Assembly (NCBI GenBank): GCA_905211645.1
Contig: CAJMBK010000007.1
Span: 24,013 to 88,012, forward strand
Source: an uncultured Caryophanales bacterium
Lineage (GTDB): Bacteria > Bacillota_I > Bacilli_A > RFN20 > CAG-288
Direction: 5' to 3'
DNA: 64,000 bases
Part shown: in pieces, positions 1-8,383 of the stretch
How positions within the stretch are numbered: position 1 is the first letter of the stretch
Layout: each line of letters begins with the position of its first letter
Translations under genes and position numbers: made by a program
Notes under the pieces: generated by a model
Told to the model about the DNA's origin: nothing
Database searches by the model: none
What the model saw: only the letters and a program-made list of their open reading frames with translations

Positions 1-1
1 A

Positions 2-676
2 GAGAAAGAAGTTGAAACCAACTACGGTTTGAAGATGAAGGTCAGTGTTGGTGATAGAGTTACTAACGGTCAAGCCCTCACCCAAGGTGCTATCGATCCT
101 AAGAAATTACTTGAATACGCAGACTACCGTGCAGTTCAAGACTATATCATCACAGAAATTCAAAAGGTTTACTCAGAGCAAGCAGGTATTGCTATCTCCG
201 ATAAACACCTTGAATGTATTGTCCGTCAAATGACAAGAAAAGGTATCGTCCTCGATTCCGGTGATACTGAATTCTTGCCTGGTATGAGAGCTGAAATTAA
301 CGATTTCACAGATAAGAACTTGGAAGCATTCAAGCAAGGTAAACGCCCTGCAAGAATCAAACCTATCTTATTAGGTATCACCAAGGCTGCTTTGGATACA
401 AAGAGCTTCTTGTCCTCTGCATCATTCCAGGAAACCACAAAGGTTTTAACCGATGCTGCAGTTAAGAATAAAGTTGACTACCTTGTCGGTTTGAAAGAAA
501 ACGTCATGGTCGGTAAGCTTATTCCAGCTGGTACTGGTATTAAGCCTCTCGCATCATTTGCTGAAGATGATGAAGACGATTACATGTCTGATAGAGATTA
601 TGCAATCGAACAAAGAGAGGAACAGATGGAAGTTGATGATTCCGATAAGGAATTATTATCTGTCATTGATGATTAA
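2..676 (+). CDS. rpoC: RNA polymerase beta' subunit, C-terminal part (5' truncated by window edge)
   Basis: This is the last 224 codons of the DNA-directed RNA polymerase beta' subunit. The frame is open to the window edge, so the true start lies to the left; the TTG at 29 is internal. The recognisable C-terminal beta' segment includes VYSEQAGIAISDKHLECIVR, the PG of the FLPG turn, and LLGITKAALDTKSFLSSASF followed by QETTKVLTDAA and DYLVGLKENVMVGKLIPAGTG, all hallmarks of the end of beta'. The protein ends in an acidic tail (EDDEDD, EVDDSDKE). An intrinsic terminator follows at once, so this is the end of the (expected rpoB-)rpoC transcript. Identification is essentially certain. Confidence 0.97.
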   Translation, partial: EKEVETNYGLKMKVSVGDRVTNGQALTQGAIDPKKLLEYADYRAVQDYIITEIQKVYSEQAGIAISDKHLECIVRQMTRKGIVLDSGDTEFLPGMRAEINDFTDKNLEAFKQGKRPARIKPILLGITKAALDTKSFLSSASFQETTKVLTDAAVKNKVDYLVGLKENVMVGKLIPAGTGIKPLASFAEDDEDDYMSDRDYAIEQREEQMEVDDSDKELLSVIDD

Positions 677-701
677 TTAAATAACTAAGTATTGTAACTA
701 C

Positions 702-735
702 AATGGTGATTGATTTCTCAATCACCATTTTTTAT
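702..735 (+). terminator. Intrinsic terminator of rpoC
   Basis: A perfect 12-bp stem (702-713 with 718-729, loop TTTC) is followed by a run of T. It lies 25 bases after the rpoC stop. Confidence 0.9.
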
Positions 736-740
736 TGCAC

Positions 741-779
741 AAAAAAAGATGTTACAAGAATATTGATCATGTAACATCT
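741..779 (-). terminator. Intrinsic terminator of the PfkB-like gene
   Basis: A 10-bp stem (748-757 with 770-779) is followed on the minus strand by seven T (A-run 741-747). It lies just after the stop of the minus-strand gene at 788, so two back-to-back terminators separate the convergent units. Confidence 0.85.
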
Positions 780-787
780 AATTAATT

Positions 788-1534
788 TTAGTATCCAAAT
801 TGAATCTTAACTTCCTTTTGAAGTTTATGAGGGGTTAAGCTGTCTAATGCATGTATACCATCTCTTGTAACTAAGTCACAGATTACTGTTCCGTAGTGAC
901 TTGCTTCAAAGATATCTTTAGGTTTAATTTCATAACCGTAGATGAAGCCAGCAAGGAAGATAGAAGAGTAAAGATATAATTCATCATCGTTTTTATCGAT
1001 AAATAATTTTATGTAATTTTTATCTTCACGAGTGTAGACTGTGATTTCACCATCAGATTTGAAAATAATGGCAACTGTATCACTAATTTTAGAAACTTGA
1101 TCTGCCATGTTTGTCTTTAAAACATGCTTGTTTCTGGAGATAATCATGGTTCCCTTGGTATTTTTACCAATGGAGATGAAATCGTAATCGGTGGAATGGT
1201 AGTTTGCTAAATCGACGTAGACATTTTCGTTAAGTTCTTTGGCAACAGCGATAATATCGTAGTTGTAATCCATTGGATTGATGATGACAAATTTGGATCT
1301 CTTGATGGCTGCACTGACAACTTCAGTATCCATCTTTTCATCGCATTCATAAATTGTAAAGTTATCTAAAGTAGCAAGATATTTTCTTTTTTCTTCGTTC
1401 AAAGGTTCGTACTTATTGGAGTGAAATAAGTTAACTTTGTATCCGAGTTTACTAAAAATTATACCTTTGCATAAGATGTTATCGTTATTTGGGGTTAGAA
1501 ATTTATCCACACCGATAATAGTGACTTCTTCCAT
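788..1534 (-). CDS. Divergent PfkB/ribokinase-fold-like protein, function unknown
   Basis: 248-residue soluble protein. The start at 1534 (MEEVTIIGVD) is chosen because an AGAGG-type ribosome binding site sits 6-7 bases upstream; an upstream in-frame codon would add ten residues with no such site. The general order resembles the PfkB sugar kinase family: an N-terminal IIGVDKF strand, a middle segment with VIINPMDYNYD and KELNENVYVDLANY, and a C-terminal SIFLAGFIYGYEIKPKDIFEAS helix pair like the one following the catalytic motif. However the family's DTxGAGDxF signature is not present; the corresponding stretch reads KNDDELYLYSS, so the catalytic Asp and anion hole appear lost. It is probably a non-catalytic or strongly diverged relative. 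The assignment is inference from fold-level resemblance only. Confidence 0.4.
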   Translation of the reverse strand: MEEVTIIGVDKFLTPNNDNILCKGIIFSKLGYKVNLFHSNKYEPLNEEKRKYLATLDNFTIYECDEKMDTEVVSAAIKRSKFVIINPMDYNYDIIAVAKELNENVYVDLANYHSTDYDFISIGKNTKGTMIISRNKHVLKTNMADQVSKISDTVAIIFKSDGEITVYTREDKNYIKLFIDKNDDELYLYSSIFLAGFIYGYEIKPKDIFEASHYGTVICDLVTRDGIHALDSLTPHKLQKEVKIQFGY

Positions 1535-1862
1535 AAAAAAACCTCTACTCAATAATTTTAACACAATAAAAAATTCAATAAGAGTATTATTAAATAGGAT
1601 GAGAGAAAATTTGGTAACAAGTTTACAATTTATTTTGAATTGTTACAGACAGTGTAGTTATTCTAATTTCTAACATTCCTAATGTCATAACTAATTCATT
1701 TGATAATATACCCAAAATAATTAGTTAATTTTATTGCTTAAATTGTTTCAGTCAACTTAATTAGTTATAATCAAAACAGTAACTCTCCGAGTGGAAAGAG
1801 GCAAATAAAATGGTAATTATCTCTTCTTTTTAAATAATTTGTTTTAAAAAGGAGGAATAATA
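1535..1862. other. Intergenic region between divergent genes
   Basis: 328 bases, very AT-rich. It contains the ribosome binding site of the minus-strand gene at the left and a plus-strand promoter at 1743-1771. The leader after it is about 85 bases and includes CTCT (1783-1786), AAGAG (1795-1799) and CTCTT (1828-1832) segments that could pair alternatively, but I cannot match it to a known riboswitch. Confidence 0.5.
1743..1771 (+). promoter_or_regulatory. Sigma-A-type promoter for the membrane protein gene at 1863
   Basis: TTGTTT (1743-1748), 17-base spacer, TATAAT (1766-1771). A strong GGAGG site precedes the start at 1863. Confidence 0.6.
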
Positions 1863-2792
1863 ATGACTAAAACTCAAAAATTGCGCAATTCTATTTCACT
1901 GAATCTACTACCACTAATTATTTTTGCAGTTCTATCCAATTACTTAGTGTATGACTATAAAAGAAGTGCCATCAGCTTTTTGGATACTGCCACTTTTATT
2001 GACCAGGTTGAATATCCTTACCTTATTGTAGGTATCGTTTCATATATTTTAGTAATCGGTTTTTATTGGATTTATTCATATAAAATCGAATCGATAAACA
2101 AGGATTTAGTTTTGAAAGCTTACAATTTATTTATCATTATCTTTTCGATAAAAATGATGTATGAGCTGATTTCCTATGTAACATATATTAAACTTGTGGA
2201 TCCATTTATGATCACAATCCTCGTTTTTATCAATGCAGCTAATATTATCAATCTAATTCTGATGTACTTTTATAAAAAAGATAAAAAGTTGGATTGGAGC
2301 AAAAAAGAAACAATATTTTTATTTTTAATTGTTTTCTATGACTTATTTTCATATCTAACATACAGAGTTCCAATTCTAGCGACTGAATATTATGGTGCTA
2401 CTCTTGATGCTGAGTCATATATGATTTTGTTTTACACATTGCATTTAGCAATATTATTAACTCTTTTAATCATCTTAATATATATCTTCGCTTCAAAAAA
2501 GTTTTCTTTAAACTATAAAATTGTCTACAATTCGATTTTATTGTCAATTTTAGCTTTTAATTATCACTACGTAGTGGTAGCAACTGGTGGCGGTGATACC
2601 GGAAAACTTTACAGTGATTTGTGGACTTATTTCTTTTTGATGTTTATTCCTGATTTTTCACTTTATTTCACTTTGATTCCTATTTCACTTGTAATTGTGA
2701 ATGTCGTCTTTTTAGGAATTTGTGAAGCAAGAAAGTATAAGGAACTTAAAAAACTAGACTTAGATAATAATAACGTGACTTCATCTGAGTAA
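1863..2792 (+). CDS. Polytopic membrane protein of unknown function
   Basis: 309 residues, almost entirely hydrophobic, with about eight predicted membrane-spanning stretches (roughly residues 11-30, 52-72, 90-108, 115-137, 151-170, 190-214, 220-240, 258-288) separated by short loops rich in Lys/Asp/Tyr. The N terminus (MTKTQKLRNS) is basic and probably cytoplasmic; the C-terminal tail (LKKLDLDNNN) is charged. I see no transporter signature, ATPase motif or catalytic motif. The start has an AAGGAGG site 6 bases upstream. It is monocistronic with its own promoter, followed by the separate ftsH transcript. Confidence 0.75.
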   Translation: MTKTQKLRNSISLNLLPLIIFAVLSNYLVYDYKRSAISFLDTATFIDQVEYPYLIVGIVSYILVIGFYWIYSYKIESINKDLVLKAYNLFIIIFSIKMMYELISYVTYIKLVDPFMITILVFINAANIINLILMYFYKKDKKLDWSKKETIFLFLIVFYDLFSYLTYRVPILATEYYGATLDAESYMILFYTLHLAILLTLLIILIYIFASKKFSLNYKIVYNSILLSILAFNYHYVVVATGGGDTGKLYSDLWTYFFLMFIPDFSLYFTLIPISLVIVNVVFLGICEARKYKELKKLDLDNNNVTSSE

Positions 2793-2952
2793 TTCAATAC
2801 CAAAACGATATTAAAAACACATTAAAATACACGGGAAATAACGCTTAAATTTTCATTAAAATTGTAATTAAAATAGTTTTTTTGCATAATAAATTGAGAG
2901 TTTTTGATAACTCTAAGTTTTTTATATCTTAAAAACTAATAGGAGGTTTTTC

Positions 2953-5667
2953 ATGGACTATAACAATGGTCAAAAGAATGAAAATAACAAGCCAAATCCT
3001 CAGCAACCACGTAAAAAATACACTAGTTTATTAGTTGGTATTTTCATATTTGCCGCATTAATTGGACTTATTATCTATTTCCTTGTTAGAAACAGCAACA
3101 ATAGCTTTGCTGGTTCTTACGGTGCTGGTGAGTTCGTTCATACTCAACAAGCTGATCCAGAAAATCCAGATAAGGAACAGACAGTCTACTCCGGTAAAAT
3201 TGTTGAGCTTTTAATGGATGATACTCCAGAAAGCCAACCAACATATGGTGAAGTCAAACAGTTAACTGGTGCATTATCCACTGATAAAGCTTATTATTAT
3301 TTCAACGCTACCGTTGCTACTAAGGTTACTGATTCCAAGGGAACAACAAGATATGTTGATTACAAGTATGAATTCCAAATCGATGCAAATACCGATTATC
3401 CATACTTTATCAATTTCTTGTCAACTCAAGCTACACAGGCTCAAAAAGTTTTTGTATTGACAATTCCCCAGACAAACAATAACTCTTGGATTTCTTCGCT
3501 CATCTTCTTTGCAATTATCATTGTACTTGGATGGTTCTTATTCAGAAATTTATCCAAAAACATGAATTCAATGATGGGTGGACAAGGTGGAATCTTCTCC
3601 GCCGGTCAATCCAGAGCCAAGAAAGCTACATCAAGTAAAGTTAAATTTACTGATGTCGCAGGTTGTGATGAAGTTAAACAAGAATTAGTTGAAATCGTCG
3701 ACTACTTCACTAATAGCAAGAAATACACAGCTTTAGGTGCTAAATTACCTAAAGGTGTCCTTTTAGTTGGTCCTCCAGGAACAGGTAAGACTTTACTTGC
3801 AAAAGCAGTTGCAGGTGAAGCAAATGTTCCTTTTTATTCCATCTCCGGTTCCGACTTCGTTGAAATGTACGTCGGTGTCGGTGCTAGCCGTGTCAGAGAC
3901 ATGTTCAAGACTGCAAAGGAGAATTCTCCTTGCTTAATCTTCATCGATGAAATCGATGCTGTCGGTAGACAAAGAGGTGCAGGTCTTGGTGGCGGTAACG
4001 ATGAAAGAGAGCAAACATTGAACCAATTGTTAGTTGAAATGGATGGTTTCGATGAGAATTCAGGTGTTATCATCATGGCTGCAACTAACAGACAAGACGT
4101 CTTGGATCCTGCTTTATTACGTCCAGGTCGTTTCGACAGAGTCATCACAGTTGACTACCCAGACAAGGAAGGTCGTGAACAGATTCTTAAAGTTCACTCC
4201 AGAGACAAGAAACTTGCTAAGGATGTCGACTTTGATAGTATCGCTAAGAATACAGTCGGTTTTGCTGGTGCTGATTTAGCAAACGTCATGAACGAAGCTG
4301 CTATCTTGGCTGTTAGAGCAAACAGAACTGTTATCACAAACAAAGATATCGATGAAGCTATCGATAGAAGAATCGCTGGTCCTGCTAAATCTAACAAGCA
4401 TTTGGCAGAGAAAGAACGTTGGCAAGTTGCTTACCATGAATCCGGTCACGCCATCATCGGATTGAAACTTGAACATTCCAATAAGGTTCAAAAGATTACC
4501 ATTGTCCCTAGAGGCAGAACAGGTGGTCACGTCTTAATGACTCCTGAAAACGATAGATTCTTAGTGACTGAAAAAGAATTACTTGCTGAAATCACTGGTT
4601 TCTTAGGTGGTAGATCCTCAGAAGAAGTCTTTATCGGTGACGTTTCAACCGGTGCTAGTAACGATTTCCAACAAGCTACCAACTTAGCTCGTGATATGGT
4701 TACTAGATACGGTATGAGTAAACTCGGTTGTGTCCAATACGACCAATCCGAAGGTAATGTCTTCTTAGGTAGAGATTACGGTAACGTTCAAAGAAATTAC
4801 TCTGATAAAGTCGCAATGGAAATTGATGCTGAAGTCAGAAGAATCATCGATGAATGCCACGCAGAAGCTATCAGAATCATCACTGAAAACAGAGAAGATG
4901 TTGAACTCCTTGCTAAGACTGTTTACGAATACGAAACAATTAACGCAAGTCAAATCGCTTATCTCTTAGAGCATAGACATATGCCTCCAGTTGATGAGCA
5001 TCTCTCTTCAGAAAAGACTAAGTTTGATAACTATCAACCAGAGAATAAGAATAACATTGAACTTGTTAAGAACAATGTTATGAATAAGATTTATCACGAT
5101 GTTGATGTCTCATTTGCAAACAATCCTTCAAGCATCTTGCTTGTCGCTAGTAACAAGTCTGCAGCTCCATTAACAGTTGAAGAGATGAAGACTAACGCCA
5201 AGAATTTAGGTGTCAAAGGTAAGACTGCTGCAATCTTCTTAACTTTGGATGAAGTTTACCATCTTGGTATGACTATCGAAGAATTAGTTAGCCACTTAAA
5301 GAGCTATTCTTCACTTGAATGCTTTGTCATTTACGGTGATGAAACTAGTGTCATCGCTTTGAAGAACAAGTTCAATAAACCTAAAGCAACAAGTTCTTCC
5401 GATACTGGTTCTAACAGTTCAAATGTTACTTCCAACTCCGCTTTCTACAAAGAGAATAAACCAAATTTGGATGATTTAGGCTTTGTTAGAAATCCTAAAA
5501 AGGAAGAAACAACTGAGGATACTACTGAATCTGAAGAAAAGAATGAAACTGAAACAACTTCTGAAGTAACTGAAGTTAAAGAAGTTGAAAATCCTAAAGC
5601 TGAGGATGAAGAAGTAAAACCTGAAGATAAACCTTCAGAAAATGATGAAAATTCATCAAATAAGTAA
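2953..5667 (+). CDS. ftsH: ATP-dependent zinc metalloprotease FtsH with long C-terminal extension
   Basis: Membrane-anchored AAA+ protease that extracts and degrades membrane and regulatory proteins. Order: cytoplasmic N-terminus, membrane helix about 24-46, extracytoplasmic domain about 47-178, second helix about 179-197, AAA module with Walker A GPPGTGKT (273-280), Walker B with Asp332-Glu333, and the protease domain with zinc motif HESGH (495-499) and third ligand Asp571. All catalytic residues are intact. The conserved FtsH core ends near residue 690. The remaining about 215 residues are unusual: a compact segment (about 700-815, [20 protein letters not shown] onward) then a low-complexity Glu/Thr/Ser/Lys tail. 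Typical FtsH is 600-680 residues. A GGAGG site lies before the ATG and a terminator follows. Confidence 0.97.
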   Translation: MDYNNGQKNENNKPNPQQPRKKYTSLLVGIFIFAALIGLIIYFLVRNSNNSFAGSYGAGEFVHTQQADPENPDKEQTVYSGKIVELLMDDTPESQPTYGEVKQLTGALSTDKAYYYFNATVATKVTDSKGTTRYVDYKYEFQIDANTDYPYFINFLSTQATQAQKVFVLTIPQTNNNSWISSLIFFAIIIVLGWFLFRNLSKNMNSMMGGQGGIFSAGQSRAKKATSSKVKFTDVAGCDEVKQELVEIVDYFTNSKKYTALGAKLPKGVLLVGPPGTGKTLLAKAVAGEANVPFYSISGSDFVEMYVGVGASRVRDMFKTAKENSPCLIFIDEIDAVGRQRGAGLGGGNDEREQTLNQLLVEMDGFDENSGVIIMAATNRQDVLDPALLRPGRFDRVITVDYPDKEGREQILKVHSRDKKLAKDVDFDSIAKNTVGFAGADLANVMNEAAILAVRANRTVITNKDIDEAIDRRIAGPAKSNKHLAEKERWQVAYHESGHAIIGLKLEHSNKVQKITIVPRGRTGGHVLMTPENDRFLVTEKELLAEITGFLGGRSSEEVFIGDVSTGASNDFQQATNLARDMVTRYGMSKLGCVQYDQSEGNVFLGRDYGNVQRNYSDKVAMEIDAEVRRIIDECHAEAIRIITENREDVELLAKTVYEYETINASQIAYLLEHRHMPPVDEHLSSEKTKFDNYQPENKNNIELVKNNVMNKIYHDVDVSFANNPSSILLVASNKSAAPLTVEEMKTNAKNLGVKGKTAAIFLTLDEVYHLGMTIEELVSHLKSYSSLECFVIYGDETSVIALKNKFNKPKATSSSDTGSNSSNVTSNSAFYKENKPNLDDLGFVRNPKKEETTEDTTESEEKNETETTSEVTEVKEVENPKAEDEEVKPEDKPSENDENSSNK

Positions 5668-5676
5668 AAATTAAAT

Positions 5677-5714
5677 AAATCTGCAAGAAATTTTGTGTTC
5701 TTGCAGATTTTTTA
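5677..5714 (+). terminator. Intrinsic terminator of ftsH
   Basis: 13-bp perfect stem (5677-5689 with 5698-5710) followed by a T-run. The longest open frame of the next gene reads through this hairpin, which argues for that gene's start being downstream at 5729. Confidence 0.88.
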
Positions 5715-5728
5715 GTATTTTGTTATTG

Positions 5729-6886
5729 ATGAAGGAAATATTTGTTTGTGAAAATTGTGGAAATACTGATTTAAGATATTTAGGGCAAATAGGGGATAAG
5801 TTGTACTGTAGAAGATGTTTAGATTTTGATTACAGACAGGCTAAAGAAGGTAAAAATATCGATCAAGGTAAGGTGAAATTAACTATCACCTATCCTTTGA
5901 CTGAAAAGCAGCAGGAAGTTAGTGATTTAGTTGTTTCTTCAATTCATGATAAAAGAAATGTTTTGATTCATGCTGTGACTGGCGCTGGTAAAACAGAACT
6001 TGTTTTTAATGTAATTTTAGATTCTTTGAAAAAGAATCAACGTGTTGGGTTTGCTACTCCAAGAAAAGATGTTGTAATCGATCTTTTACCTAGATTTAAG
6101 GAAGCATTTAAAGAATTAGATGTCATTGCAGTTTATGGTGATAATAATGAAATTTTGGAAGGTGATTTAATTATTTTAACCACACATCAACTGTGCCATT
6201 ACAAGAAATATTTTGACTTACTTATTATTGATGAGATTGATGCTTTTCCATTCAAAGGTGATTTTGTTTTGAATTCTTTTTTTGAAAATTCGCTGACTAA
6301 GCATGCAAATTATATTCTTTTAACTGCAACTATCGATGAGAAAGATAAAAAGGAATTTCTTGCTAAAGGTAATGTAATCGTCTCACTAAATGAAAGGTTT
6401 CATAAGAAAGATTTGATAGTTCCTAAGTTTTATTTCACACCAACATCGAAGTATATTCAACCGATTGTTCATCTAAAAAGGTTGGTTGAAAATGGAAGAA
6501 AAGTTATTGTTTTTGCACCTACAATTGCCTTGTGTTATTCATTCTACAAAGTAGCAAAATACTTTGTTAAAAATGGAGAATCCGTTTCTTCGAAAAAGAA
6601 AACACGTGCGGAAATTATCGAAAGTTTCAAAAAAGGAGAATTAAGTTATTTAGTTTCGACATCAATCTTAGAAAGAGGAGTTACTATCAAAGATTTGGAT
6701 GTAATTTTAATTGATATTGATAATCCAATTTATTCATGGCAAGCTATTGTTCAAATTGCAGGCAGAGTTGGCAGAAAACTAAATTCTGAATATGGAGAGG
6801 TATTACTTTTTGGTTTTAAAAGGACAAAAGAGGTTGATATAGCAATTGAAACAATTAAAAAGCACAATCGAGAGAAGAATATGTAA
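5729..6886 (+). CDS. comFA: ComFA-like competence DNA helicase
   Basis: 385-residue superfamily 2 DEAD/DEAH-type ATPase that in competent Bacillota drives transformation DNA through the membrane. It begins with a zinc finger (CENC at 7-10 and YCRRC about 27-31), then Walker A AVTGAGKT (82-89), a DEID Walker B (168-171), LLTATI motif III, and the C-terminal helicase lobe with STSILERGVTIKD and QIAGRVGR (motif VI). The start at 5729 is chosen because the longer frame (from 5693) would begin inside the ftsH terminator; no clear ribosome binding site precedes it. It overlaps comFC by 41 bases, the usual comFA-comFC arrangement. Whether the organism is transformable cannot be told from this window. 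Confidence 0.85.
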   Translation: MKEIFVCENCGNTDLRYLGQIGDKLYCRRCLDFDYRQAKEGKNIDQGKVKLTITYPLTEKQQEVSDLVVSSIHDKRNVLIHAVTGAGKTELVFNVILDSLKKNQRVGFATPRKDVVIDLLPRFKEAFKELDVIAVYGDNNEILEGDLIILTTHQLCHYKKYFDLLIIDEIDAFPFKGDFVLNSFFENSLTKHANYILLTATIDEKDKKEFLAKGNVIVSLNERFHKKDLIVPKFYFTPTSKYIQPIVHLKRLVENGRKVIVFAPTIALCYSFYKVAKYFVKNGESVSSKKKTRAEIIESFKKGELSYLVSTSILERGVTIKDLDVILIDIDNPIYSWQAIVQIAGRVGRKLNSEYGEVLLFGFKRTKEVDIAIETIKKHNREKNM

Positions 6887-7493
6887 AGTTTGCTGTAATT
6901 ATTTCACGATTAATCCTCTTTATTACATTTTCAATAAAGAGTTTTTACTCTGCCCACAATGCTTAGATATATTTAAAGTAGATTTGACTAAGTTTGAATT
7001 TTATAATCACACCTGCTATTACATTTATGATTATCAATATAAGGAAAGAATCAAAGCACTTCTTCAAAACTATAAGAATAAATACGATTACGAGTTAAAA
7101 GATGTTTTTCTTTTTCCGGTTCTGCATATCTTAAAAGTGATGTTTCATGGATACAATATTGTTTTCTGTCCAAGTTCAGAAGAAAAAGTCAAAGAACGAG
7201 GCTTTAATCACTTAATTTCAATGTTCGATACATTGAATTTGGATAAAATCGACTGCTTAGTTAAGACAAAAAATGTTGAGCAGAAAGAATCAGATAAGCA
7301 TAAAAGAGAAGAAATTTATAAATATATTGACTGTAACGATAAGATTAAAGGTATCACAGGTAAGAAAATTCTTCTTGTCGATGATCTTTTTACAACCGGT
7401 TCAACAGTAAAAGCATGCCTGGATGTTTTAGATAAATATCATCCAAAGAAAATAAAGGTTTTAGTTGTCATGATGAATAAGAATAATTGGTGA
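6846..7493 (+). CDS. comFC: ComFC-family phosphoribosyltransferase-like competence protein
   Basis: 215 residues. Two N-terminal CxxC pairs (CKVC near 13-16 and CPQC near 36-39) form the expected zinc ribbon, followed by a phosphoribosyltransferase-type domain: VFCPSSEEKVKERGFNH in the middle and the PRPP-binding motif ILLVDDLFTTGST near the C-terminus. ComFC/GntX proteins of this type act with ComFA in DNA uptake. The start is a TTG; an AGAGG site lies about 12 bases upstream within comFA, and no ATG fits the frame before the zinc ribbon. Translation is probably coupled to comFA. Confidence 0.85.
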   Translation: MKQLKSTIERRICKVCCNYFTINPLYYIFNKEFLLCPQCLDIFKVDLTKFEFYNHTCYYIYDYQYKERIKALLQNYKNKYDYELKDVFLFPVLHILKVMFHGYNIVFCPSSEEKVKERGFNHLISMFDTLNLDKIDCLVKTKNVEQKESDKHKREEIYKYIDCNDKIKGITGKKILLVDDLFTTGSTVKACLDVLDKYHPKKIKVLVVMMNKNNW

Positions 7494-7576
7494 CAAATTA
7501 GACTATTGTTTAAAATATATATACATTTTATTTAAAAAGTTATAAAATGTTTGTAACATATTAAAGGAGATTTTCA

Positions 7577-8137
7577 ATGAAAACTTTGAAGTGTTTAGAA
7601 GGATTTGTTCCAAATAAAGCAGATATTTACACTGCTGATGAAATGAGAGAGATCAATGTTAAGATGCTCGCAGAAAGAGGTGTCACAGTAGAAGATATCG
7701 CTGCTTTAAGTTACGCTGCTCAAAGCAAATACATCGATGGTTTAACAATGGATGAAATGAGAGAATCAGTTTTGGATATTCTTTCAAAGAGAGATCAATT
7801 CCATGCAATCTTGTTAGCAATCAACATCGATATGGCCGCTGAACAAGGTTTATTGATGGAACCATTACAATCAATTTTGATGCATGATTTAGGTTTATTT
7901 GGCTTAGATGAAAGTATTGCAATCGCAATTGCAGGTAACTATGGTCAAATCGGTGTTACAAACTTCGGTTACTTGGATGTCTCCAAACCTGGTAAAATCA
8001 ATATCTTACAACGTGATAAGAAACACTGCCACTGCTTCTTAGATGATGTCGTTGGTGCATTAGCAGCAGTTAGTGCTATCAGAGTTGCTCAAAATCACGC
8101 AGTTAATGACTCAGTCGTTAAAAAAGAAACAAAATAA
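7577..8137 (+). CDS. pgpA: Phosphatidylglycerophosphatase A, YutG type
   Basis: 186 residues. It should dephosphorylate phosphatidylglycerophosphate to phosphatidylglycerol, the last step of PG synthesis, at the cytoplasmic membrane. The full-length pattern of the soluble Bacillota YutG/PgpA-like family is visible: ERGVTVEDIAALSYAAQSKY near the start, LDILSKRDQFHAILLAINID, EPLQSILMHDLGLFGLDES, then NYGQIGVTNFGYLDVSKPG and a C-terminal FLDDVVGALAAVSAIR. The start has an AAAGGAG site at good spacing. It is a single-gene unit ended by a terminator. Confidence 0.88.
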   Translation: MKTLKCLEGFVPNKADIYTADEMREINVKMLAERGVTVEDIAALSYAAQSKYIDGLTMDEMRESVLDILSKRDQFHAILLAINIDMAAEQGLLMEPLQSILMHDLGLFGLDESIAIAIAGNYGQIGVTNFGYLDVSKPGKINILQRDKKHCHCFLDDVVGALAAVSAIRVAQNHAVNDSVVKKETK

Positions 8138-8160
8138 TTAGTTAAATTTGTAATTCACTT

Positions 8161-8196
8161 AAGCAGGTAATTTTAGATAATTATCTGCTTTTTTCT
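8161..8196 (+). terminator. Intrinsic terminator of pgpA
   Basis: 12-bp stem with one G-T pair (8161-8172 with 8179-8190), followed by TTTTTCTT. Confidence 0.85.
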
Positions 8197-8231
8197 TATT
8201 ATATATTGGGTGAATATACAAAAAACTTTTT

Positions 8232-8237
8232 TATAAT
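8232..8237 (+). promoter_or_regulatory. Probable -10 element upstream of the leader ORF
   Basis: TATAAT at 8232-8237, between the pgpA terminator and the leader ORF. A TTGGGT at 8206-8211 could be a poor -35 but the spacer would be 20 bases. Confidence 0.45.
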
Positions 8238-8257
8238 TAATCAAAGGAGAGCTTATT

Positions 8258-8338
8258 ATGACTAGAATTAAACACTTTGAAGTTTGTGTTCAACCGATTA
8301 ATAGGTTTTTCTTGGGTAAAATTAGAAATTTCGCATGA
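8258..8338 (+). CDS. Candidate 26-residue leader peptide
   Basis: A short ORF beginning MTRIKHFEVC and ending KIRNFA, with an excellent AAAGGAG ribosome binding site (8243-8249) 8 bases before the ATG. Its TGA stop (8336-8338) falls inside the first arm of a terminator-like hairpin (8332-8358 plus T-run) that lies before the membrane protein gene at 8384. A ribosome paused near the stop would cover that arm and block the hairpin, the usual logic of translation-coupled attenuation. I do not recognise the peptide from known antibiotic- or amino-acid-responsive leaders. The ORF and site are seen; the regulatory role is inference. Confidence 0.55.
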   Translation: MTRIKHFEVCVQPINRFFLGKIRNFA

Positions 8339-8364
8339 TCATGTAGTGTGATTATGCGTTTTTT
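8332..8364 (+). promoter_or_regulatory. Attenuator-like terminator hairpin before the membrane protein gene
   Basis: 10-bp stem with one G-T pair (8332-8341 with 8349-8358) followed by TTTTTT, located 20 bases before the start at 8384 and overlapping the stop of the leader ORF. Confidence 0.65.
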
Positions 8365-8383
8365 AATTGAAAAGGAGAATAAT

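Noticed and set aside
1783..1832. Possible riboswitch in the leader of the membrane protein gene at 1863
   Set aside because: Only four- to five-base pairings with long loops; no match to a known consensus and no clear terminator.
5693..5728. Upstream start for comFA
   Set aside because: It lies inside the ftsH terminator hairpin; the ATG at 5729 gives the normal zinc-finger start.
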